Part shown: positions 1 to 13,067 of the stretch, in pieces | Numbering within the stretch: position 1 is the stretch's first letter | Layout: every line of letters starts with the position of its first letter | DNA from: Armadillidium nasatum | Taxonomy: Eukaryota; Arthropoda; Malacostraca; Isopoda; Armadillidiidae | Assembly (NCBI GenBank): GCA_009176605.1 | Contig: SEYY01011733.1 | Location: 30,001-52,500 of the forward strand | Direction: 5' to 3' | DNA length: 22,500 nt | The notes under the pieces: model-generated | Told to the model about the DNA's origin: nothing | Database searches by the model: none | Seen by the model: the letters and a program-made list of their open reading frames with translations, nothing else | Position numbers and translations under genes: made by a program

Positions 1-527
1 ATTCTTTACAAGTTTTAGTCAATTTCTCACATGTTGCTTTTAGCAACTGTCAATTTGTCTTCGCTTGCAAAAAATAAAAAATATATCGTTGGTGTCCAAC
101 CAGCAGGTGCATATGCAACACGAAGGATAATTTATTATTTGTATTTTCAAATCTAACGTTCTCTTCAGTGGCAAGACTCATTTGCGAAGAAGAATAATGA
201 CCTTAAAAAGAAAATAATAATAATGATTGTCGAAGATCTAGAAGAATTGTTTTTCCAAGCTACATAACATTATTGCAGTATAAGTAATATAAGTGTGCTT
301 GTATCAAATCTGAGAAAGTCAGCAGCCGTGAACGAGCTGTGACTGCGAAATCTTTCATCAAAGAACAAATACTAAATTGCCATAAAATTATATCAAGATC
401 AAAATATATGGAAAACTTAAGATCATGGAAGAGTACTACGGTAAAATTGTAATATTTCTATTATTTGCAGCAGTAGATTAAGTATATTAATGAACATCAT
501 GGAAAAAACCTGTATGCTTTTAATGGA
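1..527. other. No gene seen
   Basis: AT-rich DNA with frequent stops in all frames and no repeat I recognise. The right end may hold a little more of the LINE copy that becomes readable at about 528, but I cannot show it. Confidence 0.5.
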
Positions 528-1345
528 ACTCGAGTGGTCCTTTCCCTTCTACTAAACCTAACAAACCTTGGTTCTACTCGACTTGTTCTCGTGCTTTCCG
601 TCGCAGGGATGATGCCTTCAGATACTACCGTCGTCATCAAACTCCAGAAACTCATGCAACTTATATTTCATCCAGAAATTGTGCAATATCTATTCTCCGT
701 AAAACCAAAAACTCATTTCTCCGTTTAAAATGCAATAATCTTTCTGGTTCTTCTTCCTCACGTCCTTTCTAGCATTTTGCAAAAAAAAAATTTCAACTCT
801 AACTTTGCTTCTTCTTCTTTCCATCCTTTATTATCTTCTGACGGTACAACTGCCATTTTTGTCCTTCCTCTAAAGCTTAACTCTTCACTTCAAACTTTTG
901 CCTCTTATTCAACCTTATTCAACCTACTCCTTCAACCCCTTCCAACTCATTTATGCCTAAAATTGTAATATCTTCTAAAGACCTCGTTTCTGCTCCCTCT
1001 GGGCTTAACACTAAGAAGACGTATAGTCCAAGATTGTATCCCTCCTGTGATTTTCAAAACTTGTGCTTCCGAACTTGCATCTTGCCTTGGTAAACTATTT
1101 CCTTCTATTTTTCCTACCTCAACATTCCCTTCTTGCTGGAAACGTGCGTTCATTTAGCCTGTGTTGAAGAGGGGGGATCCCTCCTAACCTTCTAACTACC
1201 GTCCTATTTCTTTAATTTCAGTTCTTTCTAAAGTTTTCGAATCTATCCTTAACAGGAAGATTTATAAACTTCTCAATTTCCTAATCTTATGCCAGTATGG
1301 CTTTCGTAAGAAATAACCACTGGTAATTTTAATCTATTGTCGGTG
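528..1345 (+). mobile_element. Decayed non-LTR retrotransposon (LINE family A, copy 1): endonuclease-RT linker and start of RT
   Basis: This is a broken fragment of a jockey/I-like LINE polyprotein, which would normally encode an endonuclease and a reverse transcriptase. Reading across frames on the plus strand gives a linker segment near 596-720 beginning RRDDAFRYYRRHQTPETHAT and continuing with SILRKTKNSFLR. The first RT block lies at 1194-1253 and reads NYRPISLISVLSKVFESILN, preceded by a KRGDPS-like stretch and followed by QYGFRK near 1290. Stop codons and frameshifts (for example a TAA inside the KRGDPS block) make it non-functional. Similarity fades after about 1345, before the catalytic YADD motif, so the 3' half is missing. 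The family identification is from motif recognition; the clade (jockey, I, CR1) is not resolved. Confidence 0.85.
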
Positions 1346-1439
1346 ATAAAAAAAAAAATTATATTAATAATAATTTGACAGAAAAAATTATGTTATCTAT
1401 ATTTGCGATCAAATATGAGGAAATTTTAGCAGATATATC

Positions 1440-2150
1440 ACCGTTATCAACTTCCCCATTTGTGAATCAGTATTCACATATTATTTATTTAAGTATTAGT
1501 ATTTAAGTAATAGTATTTAAGTATAAATTTATTTATTAGTTTTAAAGTATTATTTATATAATATAATTTATTTATTAGTATTTATGAATTGGAGTATTAT
1601 TTATTTAAGTATTAATATTAAAAAATTTTGTACTTAAGAATCAGTATTTAAGTATTTATTTATTTATTAGTTTTAATGTATTATTTATATAATATATATT
1701 TATTAGCATTTATTTATTTAAGTAATATTTATTTAAGTATTAATATGTAAGAATTATGTACTTAAGTATTAGTATTTAATTATTATTTATTGAAGTATTA
1801 GTACTTAAGTATTATTTATTCATTTATTAGTATTTAAGTATTATTTATATAAGAATTTTTTATTCATTAATTAATATTTATGTATTTCAGTATTATTTTT
1901 TTATTTATTAGTATTTTGTTATTTAATTGTTATTTATTTAAGCATTAATATTTATGTATTATTTATTATTAGTATTTAAGTATTTTTTATATAAGTTCTT
2001 GCATTTAAGAAATTAAGTATTATTTATTTAAATATTGTTTACTTAATTACTAGTATTTAGGTATTTTTTATTTACGTTCTTGCATTTAAAAATTTAAGTA
2101 TTATTTATTTAATTATTAGTATTTAAGTATATACTATTTATTTAATTATT
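1440..2150. repeat. Degenerate AT-rich tandem repeat built on TATTTAAGTATTA
   Basis: About 700 bp of reiterated variants of TATTTAAGTATTA and TTATTTATTTAAG, with no fixed period, almost no G or C, and stops in every frame. It looks like an old, drifted AT-rich minisatellite. Confidence 0.7.
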
Positions 2151-2271
2151 TGCTTTGTTCGTGAGTGAATGAGAAAATCAATTATTTCTTAAAATTTTAT
2201 CTCCTGTTATAATTAAACACCTATTTATTGAATATTAAGAGAGCTTGATCTTCATTTAAACTAAAAAGATT

Positions 2272-2284
2272 CTCTTTCTTTCTT

Positions 2285-2357
<73 letters not shown>
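2272..2357. repeat. (CT)n microsatellite
   Basis: A nearly pure CT run from about 2289 to 2351 with TTTC interruptions at both edges. Shorter CT runs follow at about 2415-2427 and 2480-2503 within a pyrimidine-rich stretch. Confidence 0.95.
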
Positions 2358-2359
<2 letters not shown>

Positions 2360-2770
2360 TCTCCCATCGCATTTTCTTCATCTTTTAATTTCTCACTCAC
2401 TTCCTCTTTTTTTTCTCTCTCTCTCTTTTTCATTCACTCTTTCTCACTGAATATTTGATTTTCCGTCTCTTTATCTCCTCTTTCTCTCTCTCTCTCTCTC
2501 TCTCTTCTCATCCTCTTATTTCTTCTTCCTCAGTCTTTTTTTCATCATCATCCTCTCACATAATATGCTAATCCCTGAGAAGCTTTTCTTCTTATACCTT
2601 TTTATATCTTTTAATTTCTTCTTATATCTTCTTATATATTCTTTTTTTTCTTTCTCTTCATTCTTTTTGTTTCTTTGAATTTTTGTATTTCTTTGTATTT
2701 CTTTTTATTTCTTTGTATATCTTTTAATTTCTTCGTATATTTTTTTATTTCTTCTTATATCTTCTTATCT
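2358..2770. repeat. Pyrimidine-rich low-complexity DNA with TTTCTTCTTATATC-like repeats
   Basis: The strand is dominated by T and C. From about 2580 it becomes a drifted tandem series of TTTCTTCTTATATC and CTTTTAATTTCTT units. No gene is seen. Confidence 0.65.
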
Positions 2771-2869
2771 TATATATATGAGTTTAGAGAGATAATGATG
2801 GAAGGTCGAAAAGTAGCCATAAAATGATAAAAATTAGAAGATGGTCATGATTAAATGAATTAAATAGAT

Positions 2870-3180
2870 AAAGGAAGAAAAAAACAGAGATAAATTTGTT
2901 GAATTTAATTACGAGGAAAATGTATAAAAAAATGAAAGAATAAAAAATGTAAGAATTGATACAGAAAGAAATATTAAGAGAGAAAAAAATGGGAAGAAAC
3001 GAACTGAAAAAAAAAAGAAAAAAAATTTGGTAGATAAATTAATGTACAAAAATGTATGAAAATATATATATATATTTTAAGAGAAGGCAAAAAAAAAAAT
3101 AAATAAAATAAAAGAAAAGAAAAATAAAAGAAAAAAGAAAAAAGAAAAAGAAAAAAGGAAATGCCAACAAGGAATCCTCA
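2870..3180. repeat. A-rich, purine-biased low-complexity DNA
   Basis: Runs of A and AAAGAAAAG-type motifs with very few pyrimidines, the strand-reversed counterpart in composition of the upstream pyrimidine block. No coding signal. Confidence 0.6.
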
Positions 3181-3337
3181 ATTTTAGTCAAACAAAAGAT
3201 TTTTTTTTTTTCTTTGATGGAAAAAAGTCATTCAATCTTTTCTGATAGGGATCGATCGGGTCAAAAAATGCTTTTTACAACATAGAATAAGTAACAATAA
3301 CAATAATGCCGAAAAGAGCAAACACAATAAAAAAAAA

Positions 3338-3466
<129 letters not shown>

Positions 3467-3480
3467 TCTGTTATACCATC

Positions 3481-3530
3481 ATTTGAACCTATCCTCTTGG
3501 ATGGTATGCAAGAATGTCACCTTTAAGCTA
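3481..3530 (-). promoter_or_regulatory. tRNA-like internal promoter (arm 1 of locus I)
   Basis: On the minus strand an A-box-like TAGCTTAAAGG (3520-3530) precedes a B-box-like AGGTTCAAATG (near 3481-3491) by about 29 bp, within the range expected for pol III type 2 promoters. CCTTTTGTAC lies exactly 5 bp upstream of the A box. The B box is imperfect, so activity is doubtful. Confidence 0.5.
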
Positions 3531-3730
3531 AGACAGTACAAAAGGAAATCTCGCAAGGAAGGTTTCATAAACAAATGTCAATGCAAAAACCCCAAGCGGA
3601 CTCCCCAACTGCGCTCTGATACAAGGGCCGGAATGTCAAGTTCTATCATCTCTTATATAAGCAAACATTTAAAACCACTACAACGCTTGTTGACTTAAAA
3701 AATATTCAACTTTTAAAGCCTGCCAAATCT

Positions 3731-3741
3731 GGATTCGAACT
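3731..3741 (-). promoter_or_regulatory. Isolated B-box (AGTTCGAATCC) in the locus I spacer
   Basis: A near-consensus B box with no convincing A box upstream on its strand. Its downstream sequence, CAGGCTTTAAAAGTTGAA, closely matches the tail of the plus arm (CAGACTTTAAAAGTTGAA near 3942-3959), so it looks like the surviving 3' end of another tRNA-like unit in opposite orientation. Confidence 0.55.
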
Positions 3742-3880
3742 CCGGCCTCTTATTAGAGAAGAGGATAGAACTTGACCTTGTTTCTCTGTGTTAGAGCGCA
3801 GTCGGAGGAGTCCGCTTGGGGTGTTCTGAATAACAGTTGTATATGAGTCTTCCCAAGGGAGATTTCCTTTTGTACTGTCT

Positions 3881-3933
3881 TGACTCGAAGGTGACACTCT
3901 TGCTTAGCATCCAAGAGGTCAGGGTTCAAATCT
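3881..3933 (+). promoter_or_regulatory. tRNA-like internal promoter (arm 2 of locus I)
   Basis: A-box-like TGACTCGAAGG (3881-3891), 31 bp, then B-box-like GGTTCAAATCT (3923-3933). CCTTTTGTAC ends at 3875, again 5 bp before the A box. The tail CAGACTTTAAAA (3942-3953) follows. Confidence 0.5.
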
Positions 3934-4003
3934 TGACTTAGCAGACTTTAAAAGTTGAACATATACATTACAACTCCATTAGTGTTGAAGAAGTTTTAAT
4001 ATG

Positions 4004-4188
<185 letters not shown>

Positions 4189-4267
4189 GCTCATTTTCCG
4201 TTTTCAGGACAATGTGATGATAAGGTATTAATTTCCTAATATAAGATAACATGTTTTTGTAAATATA

Positions 4268-5127
<860 letters not shown>

Positions 5128-5509
5128 ATGATTAAAATAGGGGTTCTTACAAAATATTTCATCCCTTGCAAGGAAGGTTCACAAACAAATATCAATATTC
5201 CTTTAAAGCAAGGTCTATTCTCCGAAAACCAAAATCACTTTTCTGTCATTTACCTTCCCTCTCTTTCTGACATTTTTACTAAAAATTTCAATTTAGACAG
5301 ATTTTTTTCAGTTTTTCCATCTGTTGTTACTTCTGAAAAGAAAACTGCTGTTTCTTATTATGATAAAGCTGAACCTTTTCTTCAAACTTCTGTTTCTAAT
5401 TCATAAAGTCAAACTTAATTAAAAGATTTCAGATCTATGCCTCCTTCTCCACTTCTACCCAACTCATTAACGTCTAATAATGTAATTTATTAAAAGTGTG
5501 AATCCTGTG

Positions 5510-5570
<61 letters not shown>

Positions 5571-6440
5571 TTTTTAACTTTAATACTAAAAACGCCTTAT
5601 ATTCTCAAAGATTGAATTTTGAGTTTGTTCCTGCCTTGGTATGCTATTTAATCACTGTCTTTTCATTTTGACCATTCATTCCTGCTGGAGGCATGCATCC
5701 ATTCAACTTGTACAGAAGAAAGAGTACTCCTTTCTTCACTCGCCAGTTTTGTTTCTGAATTGAATACTCGACATTTAATATATTTTCATTTCTCTCCGAC
5801 TATTGATTCTTTGTTTTTCGGCATTTCAGTTATTCTTCTGCAGTGGCGCTAGACATAACGAAAGTGTTAAATAGAGATCTGATTGAAGCTTTGACATTTA
5901 AGCTTCCCTCCTTTAGATATTTATCCTTTTCTCTTTAACCTTCTCAATGATTTTCTTCCCGGTCGCTCTATACCAGTTACTGGAGAGTGAAGACCATCAT
6001 TGTTCATTCTTTTAAGCAAAAAATATTTGTGTGTACCAGAGTTATGTTCTTCTATTTCTTAATTAGTTTCATATCCCATCTTATTCCGAAGAGTTCAGAA
6101 TACAATACTCCTTAAAATCTGAAAGACGTCTCACCTAGTAGCACAAAGCTAATACCAGGAGGATGACCTAGGGTGAACCTGGACCTTTCTCGTTATCTAT
6201 AATTTGAGGCAAAACAATTTTTGCGTTCAATACTTCAAAAACTCATTTCCATCCTGTAACTACTGAACAATCATCCGTACAACTACTACACCATTGAAAA
6301 CATACAATTCAAACCTTTTTCTGTTCTTAATGTTTTCGGTATTTCATTTTATAGTGATCTTATTTGTAAGATCATATTATCATTCCTAAACGAGTTTCTA
6401 GGAGGTTGAGTGTTCGGAGAGACGTTCGGACATTTCTTGA
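5128..6440 (+). mobile_element. Decayed LINE family A, copy 2: linker, RT and thumb region
   Basis: A long but heavily broken copy of the same LINE family as at 528-1345. Pieces appear in the expected order on the plus strand: linker similarity near 5200-5400 (SILRKPKS, then FTKNFN and SYYDKAEPFLQT); a CW-like piece near 5670 (HSCWRHASIQLVQKK); RT motif A at 5843-5872, VALDITKVLN, where the intact family would read ALDISKAFD; a decayed motif C region near 6085 (SYSEEFRIQYSLKSERR in place of SYADDSTLHYS); the post-RT segment GKTIFAFNTSKTHFHPV at 6208-6258; and VLNVFGISFYSDL near 6323. The first motif A aspartate survives, the second is replaced by N, and the YADD core is lost, so it cannot be active. 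A (CT)n-T block at 5515-5575 interrupts it. Confidence 0.85.
5515..5575. repeat. (CT)n followed by T14, inside LINE copy 2
   Basis: About 48 bp of pure CT ending in 14 T. It lies between two parts of the LINE that should be near each other, so it expanded inside, or was inserted into, the dead element. Confidence 0.95.
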
Positions 6441-6579
6441 ATGCATGTATTCATATACATATACAAATGTTTATAAATTGAATATATACTGTATATAAAA
6501 TGAATTCATGATTTTATATCGTATTAATTCGTCAATTAACCTGGAATTTGCCAGCAACCCTTTCGGCATCACTGTAGTG

Positions 6580-8086
<1,507 letters not shown>

Positions 8087-8113
8087 CACACACACACACA
8101 CATACACACACAC
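8087..8113. repeat. (CA)n microsatellite, short
   Basis: About 27 bp of CA with one TA interruption. Confidence 0.95.
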
Positions 8114-8830
8114 TGAAATGAAATTAAATCACTGAAGCATCCCAGTCATTTTACTCAAATTACTGTTTTACTTGTTGACTAAAGTAAGCGATGGCTAAAC
8201 TGTAAATGGCCTTTGTTATATATGTAAAACTAATTTTACTTTTAATACAAGCATAAGCAAGCTATTGAATAATTGAAGGCATTATCTAGATAGAGTAGGG
8301 AAAAAAATTAAAAATTTACTTTAAAAAAATGCTGCGAAAATTTCAAAAGTTCTAAAACAAATAAATATTAAGAAATTTTTGCTTTGTATTCTCTAGTTTT
8401 CCGCGTCTCACGGTTTTGTTTTTACATTACATAAGTAATAGAAAAATTTTTCTCATTAAAATCCTCCATAAAAAATTTTGTTTATTTTTTTATTTTTTAT
8501 TTTTTATTTTTCAAATCTGGAATTTTAAAAATTTAAAAAAAAAAAAATTTAATCAAGAAATAAGAGAATATTTATAATAAAAATGCAAGAAATCATCTTC
8601 CCAAAACAAGTGAAGTTACGATCATTGCATCTGAATTTTTATATTATCGATAAAAAAAATAAAAAAATCATTACTATATTAAAGCAAATTTGAAATATTG
8701 GGAATTTTTATATCTCTTTATGATTTCATATTATTTTTCACGTTTTCAACCCAGCAAGTACAAAGCTCTATTCACAGAGTACACATAATACATTTTCCCT
8801 ATTAATTAAAGATGATTTAATATAAAAGCT
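8114..8830. other. No gene seen
   Basis: AT-rich DNA with homopolymer A and T runs and T6A-type repeats near 8480-8515. No frame of note. Confidence 0.55.
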
Positions 8831-9092
8831 AGGTTGATTAGTGTAAGATTTATCATGAAAATGTTAGTGTCAATCTGTTTCAAATCCACACTACTAAGTT
8901 GATTAGTGCAAGATTTATCATGAAAATGTTAGTGTCAAGCTATTTCAAACCTACAATACCAAGTTGATTAATATGAGATTTATCATAAAAATGTAAGTGT
9001 TAATCTGTTTCAGGCCCACACTACAAAGTTGATTAATATGATATTTATCATAAAAATGTTAGTGTTAACCTGTTTCAGACCCACATTACCAA
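8831..9092. repeat. 65-bp tandem repeat, four copies
   Basis: The anchor GTTGATTA recurs at 8833, 8898, 8963 and 9028, exactly 65 bp apart. Each unit also carries a TTTATCAT(G/A)AAAATG core, AGTGT(C/T)AA and a CTGTTTCA(A/G)-like segment. Copies 1-2 share GTGTAAG or GTGCAAG and copies 3-4 share AATATGA, so the array was probably built by duplication of a dimer or by sequential steps. Units differ by several substitutions each. Confidence 0.9.
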
Positions 9093-9182
9093 TTACAAAT
9101 GAGAGAATCTCTTTTTCAAGGGAAATCTTTTTAAAAGGTTCAATTTTTCACGAGATTATCTTAATTAAAAGAGCGAGATTTT

Positions 9183-9188
<6 letters not shown>

Positions 9189-9213
<25 letters not shown>
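9189..9213. repeat. A25 homopolymer
   Basis: Twenty-five consecutive A. No retroposon body is recognisable just upstream, so I do not treat it as a poly(A) tail. Confidence 0.9.
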
Positions 9214-9245
9214 GTTTTAATCACGTTAATCTTTGTAAGATTAAT

Positions 9246-9345
9246 ACACGCACACACACGCATATGAACACACACACACACGTATGAACACACATATACG
9301 CACACACACACATACACACACACTTACATATTCACATATACACAC
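9246..9345. repeat. Imperfect (CA)n with ACACACG and CATA variants
   Basis: CA-rich microsatellite with regular CG, TATG and CATA interruptions, an older, drifted tract compared with the pure (AT)n tracts. Confidence 0.9.
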
Positions 9346-9521
9346 ATTCTTTCACGTACTTAAAGTTTTAAACACACTTCCTTTAATTTTCAAAACTTAC
9401 TTTGACTTGCAAAGTTTCAACGCCATTTACCGGTTCATGTCTGTCCTTTGATTTGATTGTAGAAATGGTTTTTACCAATTCTGTTAGATTCTATGTAGGC
9501 CACTGGCCTATTCTTACCAGA

Positions 9522-9646
<125 letters not shown>

Positions 9647-9654
9647 TTATATAT

Positions 9655-9735
9655 ATCATAAATTTTTCTTCATAGGAATCGAACCAGGAATCTTCGCCCA
9701 ACAAGTTCATGATTTTATAGGTAGACGCGCCATCA
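9655..9735 (-). mobile_element. tRNA-like SINE remnant with (AT)n tail
   Basis: On minus, CCTGGTTCGATTCC is a consensus B box (core at about 9677-9687 on plus). Upstream on that strand GGCGCGTCTACC and TATAAAATCATGAA resemble the D arm and anticodon region of a tRNA, but the A box is truncated. The 3' side passes through about 30 bp into (AT)n. The tail sequence differs from loci I-III, so it is probably another subfamily. Confidence 0.5.
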
Positions 9736-10059
9736 ATTTTGTTTATTAGATGTTTAAAAAATTAGTGATTTAATATTTTGTAGATATTTATAATAATTCT
9801 TATTATACACATCCTAATGAATTTTCCTATAATAAATTTTAAGTTAATTTTCATTGTTTCCTGTAGGGCTTCAAAAGTAATGAATCCTTGAAGGTCAAAG
9901 GTCATGCAAAAAAAAAAAAAAAAAAAAAAACTTGAAAATTTTATAAATGTCATTGCAAAAGAATAAATTTCTTTGCAGAATATATGTTTTTAGATGAAAT
10001 ATCGGAAAAAGAATTTTGAATAATTTTGACAGCTTATAAAAATGAAGAGATTTTAAGTA
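9736..10059. other. No gene seen; contains an A run at about 9908-9930
   Basis: AT-rich unique-looking DNA with stops in all frames. Confidence 0.5.
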
Positions 10060-10695
10060 AAGGGTTGTTAGTGACAAAAAGAAGATTGGAAGCAAAGGGA
10101 TGTAAGTGACAAAAATAGAATTGAAAGCAAAGGGATGTAAGTGACAAAAATAGGATTGAGAACAAAGGGATGCAAGTGCCAAAAAAAAAATAGGATTAAA
10201 AAAAAGGGATGTAAGGGACAAATAGGATTGAAAAAAAAGAGATGTAAGTGCCAAAAAAAACAAAATAAAAAAAAGAATTTAAAAAGAGGGATGAAAGTGA
10301 CAAATAGGATTGAAAAAAAGATAAAAGGACAAAATAGGATTGAAAAAAAAAAGATGTAAATGACAAAAATAGGAGTGAAAGCAAAAGGACGAAAGTGGAC
10401 AAAAAGAGGATTGAAAACAAAAAAGATGAAAGTGACAAAAATAGAATTAAGGAAAAAGGGATGTAAGTGACAAAATACGATTGGAAACAAAGGGATGCAA
10501 GTGACAGAATAAGAATGAAAGCAAAGGGATGTAATTGATAAAAATAGGATTGAAAGGAAAGTGATGTAAGTGACAAAAATAGGATTGAAATAAAAGTGAC
10601 ATGTAAGTGAACAAAAAATAGAATTGAAATAAAAGTGACAAAAATAGAATTGAGAGCAAAGGTATGTAAGCTGACTAAAAAGTGAGTTGCAAGCG
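10060..10695. repeat. 33-37-bp minisatellite, about 18 degenerate copies
   Basis: Head-to-tail units of the type GGGATGTAAGTGACAAAAAT followed by AGGATTGAAAGCAAA. Most units are 33-37 bp; length changes come mostly from the A runs. The plus strand is strongly purine-rich with almost no C except in GTGAC and GTGCC. The minus strand lacks stops over long stretches and yields overlapping frames rich in F, L, S and Y, which are a by-product of the repeat. Confidence 0.9.
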
Positions 10696-11161
<466 letters not shown>

Positions 11162-11185
11162 CTACAATTTCTAATCTGCTATTGG

Positions 11186-11239
11186 GGACTCGAACCCTGA
11201 CCTTTCAGGTGGTAAGAAAGTGCGCTATCCACCACACCA
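11186..11239 (-). promoter_or_regulatory. tRNA-like internal promoter, left unit of locus II
   Basis: A box TGGTGTGGTGG (11229-11239) and B box GGTTCGAGTCC (11186-11196), 32 bp apart on minus; the B box is a very good match to consensus. The candidate anticodon loop CTTACCA would give TAC, but the anticodon stem does not pair well, so this is not a functional tRNA gene. Confidence 0.7.
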
Positions 11240-11379
11240 CGAAGGTACAAAAGGAATTCGTTTTTGAGAAAGCTCATGATCACCTGTCATGATGACAATC
11301 TCAAAGGACCTCCCCGACCTCGCTCGGATGTGGGGTAACGGGTCGGTTACTGTCAACATAAACCACAGAAACATACGTA

Positions 11380-11514
11380 CGTATGAAACCACAATACATC
11401 GTGGTGTGGTGGTTATCGCACTTTCTTCCCAACTGAGAAGTTAGGGTTCAAGTTCCCAATAGTAGATTAGAAATTGTAAAATTTTATTCCACTGTGTATT
11501 GTGGTTTTCATACG
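11380..11514. repeat. About 19-bp inverted repeat bracketing the right tRNA-like unit
   Basis: CGTATGAAACCACAATACA (11380-11398) is repeated in inverted orientation at 11495-11514 with one extra base. A TACGTACGTA palindrome sits at the left outer edge. Confidence 0.85.
11402..11455 (+). promoter_or_regulatory. tRNA-like internal promoter, right unit of locus II
   Basis: A box TGGTGTGGTGG (11402-11412) is identical to that of the left unit. The B box GGTTCAAGTTC (11445-11455) is weaker. Spacing is again 32 bp. Confidence 0.6.
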
Positions 11515-11519
11515 TGTAC

Positions 11520-11624
<105 letters not shown>

Positions 11625-11860
11625 TCTGACTGCTGTCGGGTTCGTACGTGTTGGAAACAGCTGGGAGGTAAGAAGGTAGAAGAGCCGGAGAAGCGATTGG
11701 AAAGTGGTCTAGGGATCTGAAGTCTTTAGAAGAAACGTTGAAGTTTTTTTCGTCAGATTGTTATTTAAAACGAACAAGTGTATTGGAAATTGGAAATTAT
11801 TGGTACTTCTAGGTAACATCTGGTCGATAAAGGATTGGTATTTCGTCGCAGTCAGTACAA

Positions 11861-11993
11861 ATGGAGAATTATTCCTCGCATGGTTCTAAAGGCTGGAAAC
11901 CATTTTTACCAGCATTTTCGTCCCACGTACGGTTTCAGGAATATGAAGATTCTGCAGCTGACGCCATCCTGCATCTTTCGGGATACGGTGTAA

Positions 11994-11996
<3 letters not shown>
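11861..11996 (+). repeat. Family C repeat, copy 1, ending in (AT)n
   Basis: About 136 bp that align with 17575-17711 over their whole length, roughly three-quarters identical by eye. Shared landmarks in order are CTCGCATGGTTCTA, CCACGTACG, GACGCCA and CGGGATA(C/T)GGTGTA(A/G)TG. Both copies run straight into (AT)n on the right, which suggests plus orientation with an (AT)n 3' tail. No A/B box pair is seen and neither strand gives a frame conserved between the copies. Its nature (SINE body, LINE 3' end or MITE) is unknown. Confidence 0.75.

Positions 11997-12084
<88 letters not shown>
11997..12084. repeat. (AT)n tract, about 88 bp
   Basis: It is shared between two retroposon ends: family C on its left and the 3' terminus of a minus-strand LINE on its right. 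Confidence 0.98.
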
Positions 12085-12086
<2 letters not shown>

Positions 12087-12974
12087 TCTGGTAGTCAGTG
12101 GTCAGAGACCTACTAGAATTTCCACCCGAGTTAGGGAGAAATTTCGATATCTGGTCAAATTAAAGGTCGACATTTCCCTATACACTGCGTTTAAAGATGT
12201 GTAAGTCATAGGAAGTTGGGAAGTTATATGAAGGGATTGTGTTCCAGACTTTACCAGTAGAGTACATGTGAGATTGGGCATAGCGGTTAAGTCTGGGGTC
12301 GGAGAGTTGGACAGATAAAGGATGAGACTGTGTAAAACATATGTCGCACGATCTCTCAATGGAGTAGGAAGGCGACGGGAGAGAAGTATCCATTGCAATA
12401 GCGAAATTAAAGAATGGGTGACGCAAGAATTCGACGTGCCGAAAGAGACTGGAGAGAATTAATGGAAGCAGGATAGTTGATACAACGAAAAGCCCTAGAC
12501 TTCACCTTTTCAAGGAGAGCTGTATGAGGGGAACTATCCCAGATGTGTGAGGCGTACTCATAAAGGGGCAAACAACACTCCTATAAAGAGCTAGCAACTG
12601 GAGTAGAGTGAAGTAATTCTAAAGGTGCCTCAGAACACCCAACCTCTATGTAGCTTGTTTAGGAAAAGAAGTAATATCCTTTCCGAGAAAGATCACAAGA
12701 AAAAAAAACATCAAGAATATTAAGACGAGATAAATGATTGAGTTGTGTGTTTTCTAAGAAAATGTCATGGTTGTGAGGAAGGTTGTATCTAGTAGAGAGA
12801 TGGAGAAATTGAGTTTAATGGCATTAAAAACGACCAGGTTTCCTCTGTCCCAATTTGAAATACGAGATTGATCTAAGGTCAGTTGCTCCAAGACAACCTT
12901 CCTTGTACCTTTCAAATTAAAAAGAGTAATGTAGGGTAGAGTCATCGTCATAGGAGTGTATAGGAGATGATGTC

Positions 12975-12977
<3 letters not shown>
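12085..12977 (-). mobile_element. 5'-truncated LINE family A, copy 3: RT motif C to 3' end
   Basis: Read on minus, the copy begins just before RT motif C, which reads PIHSYDDDSTLHYS (YDDD at 12941-12952, where the family has YADD). The order continues with ISNWDRGNLVVFNAIKL (near 12820-12880), YASHIWDSSPHTALLEKVKS (near 12505-12570), then LSVQLSDPRLNRYAQSH, TGKVWNT and a terminal YDLHIFKRSV followed by a stop near 12180. The 3' UTR is about 95 bp and ends in a short hairpin next to (AT)n at 12084. Several stops and frameshifts make it dead. The 5' end is lost at another (AT)n (12978), the usual form of a 5'-truncated LINE insertion. Confidence 0.88.
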
Positions 12978-13059
<82 letters not shown>

Positions 13060-13067
13060 TATTATAT
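12978..13067. repeat. (AT)n tract, pure to 13052
   Basis: About 75 bp pure, then AATATATATTATATAT phase shifts. It separates the truncated 5' end of the LINE from the fold-back element. Confidence 0.95.

Noticed and set aside
9189-9213. A25 as the poly(A) tail of a processed retrocopy
   Set aside because: No gene-like or retroposon body precedes it on the plus strand; the same holds for the A runs near 9908 and 19513.
9895-10659. Overlapping minus-strand frames up to 140 codons rich in F, L, S and Y, resembling membrane proteins
   Set aside because: They arise from the 33-37-bp purine-rich minisatellite; several frames are open at the same time.
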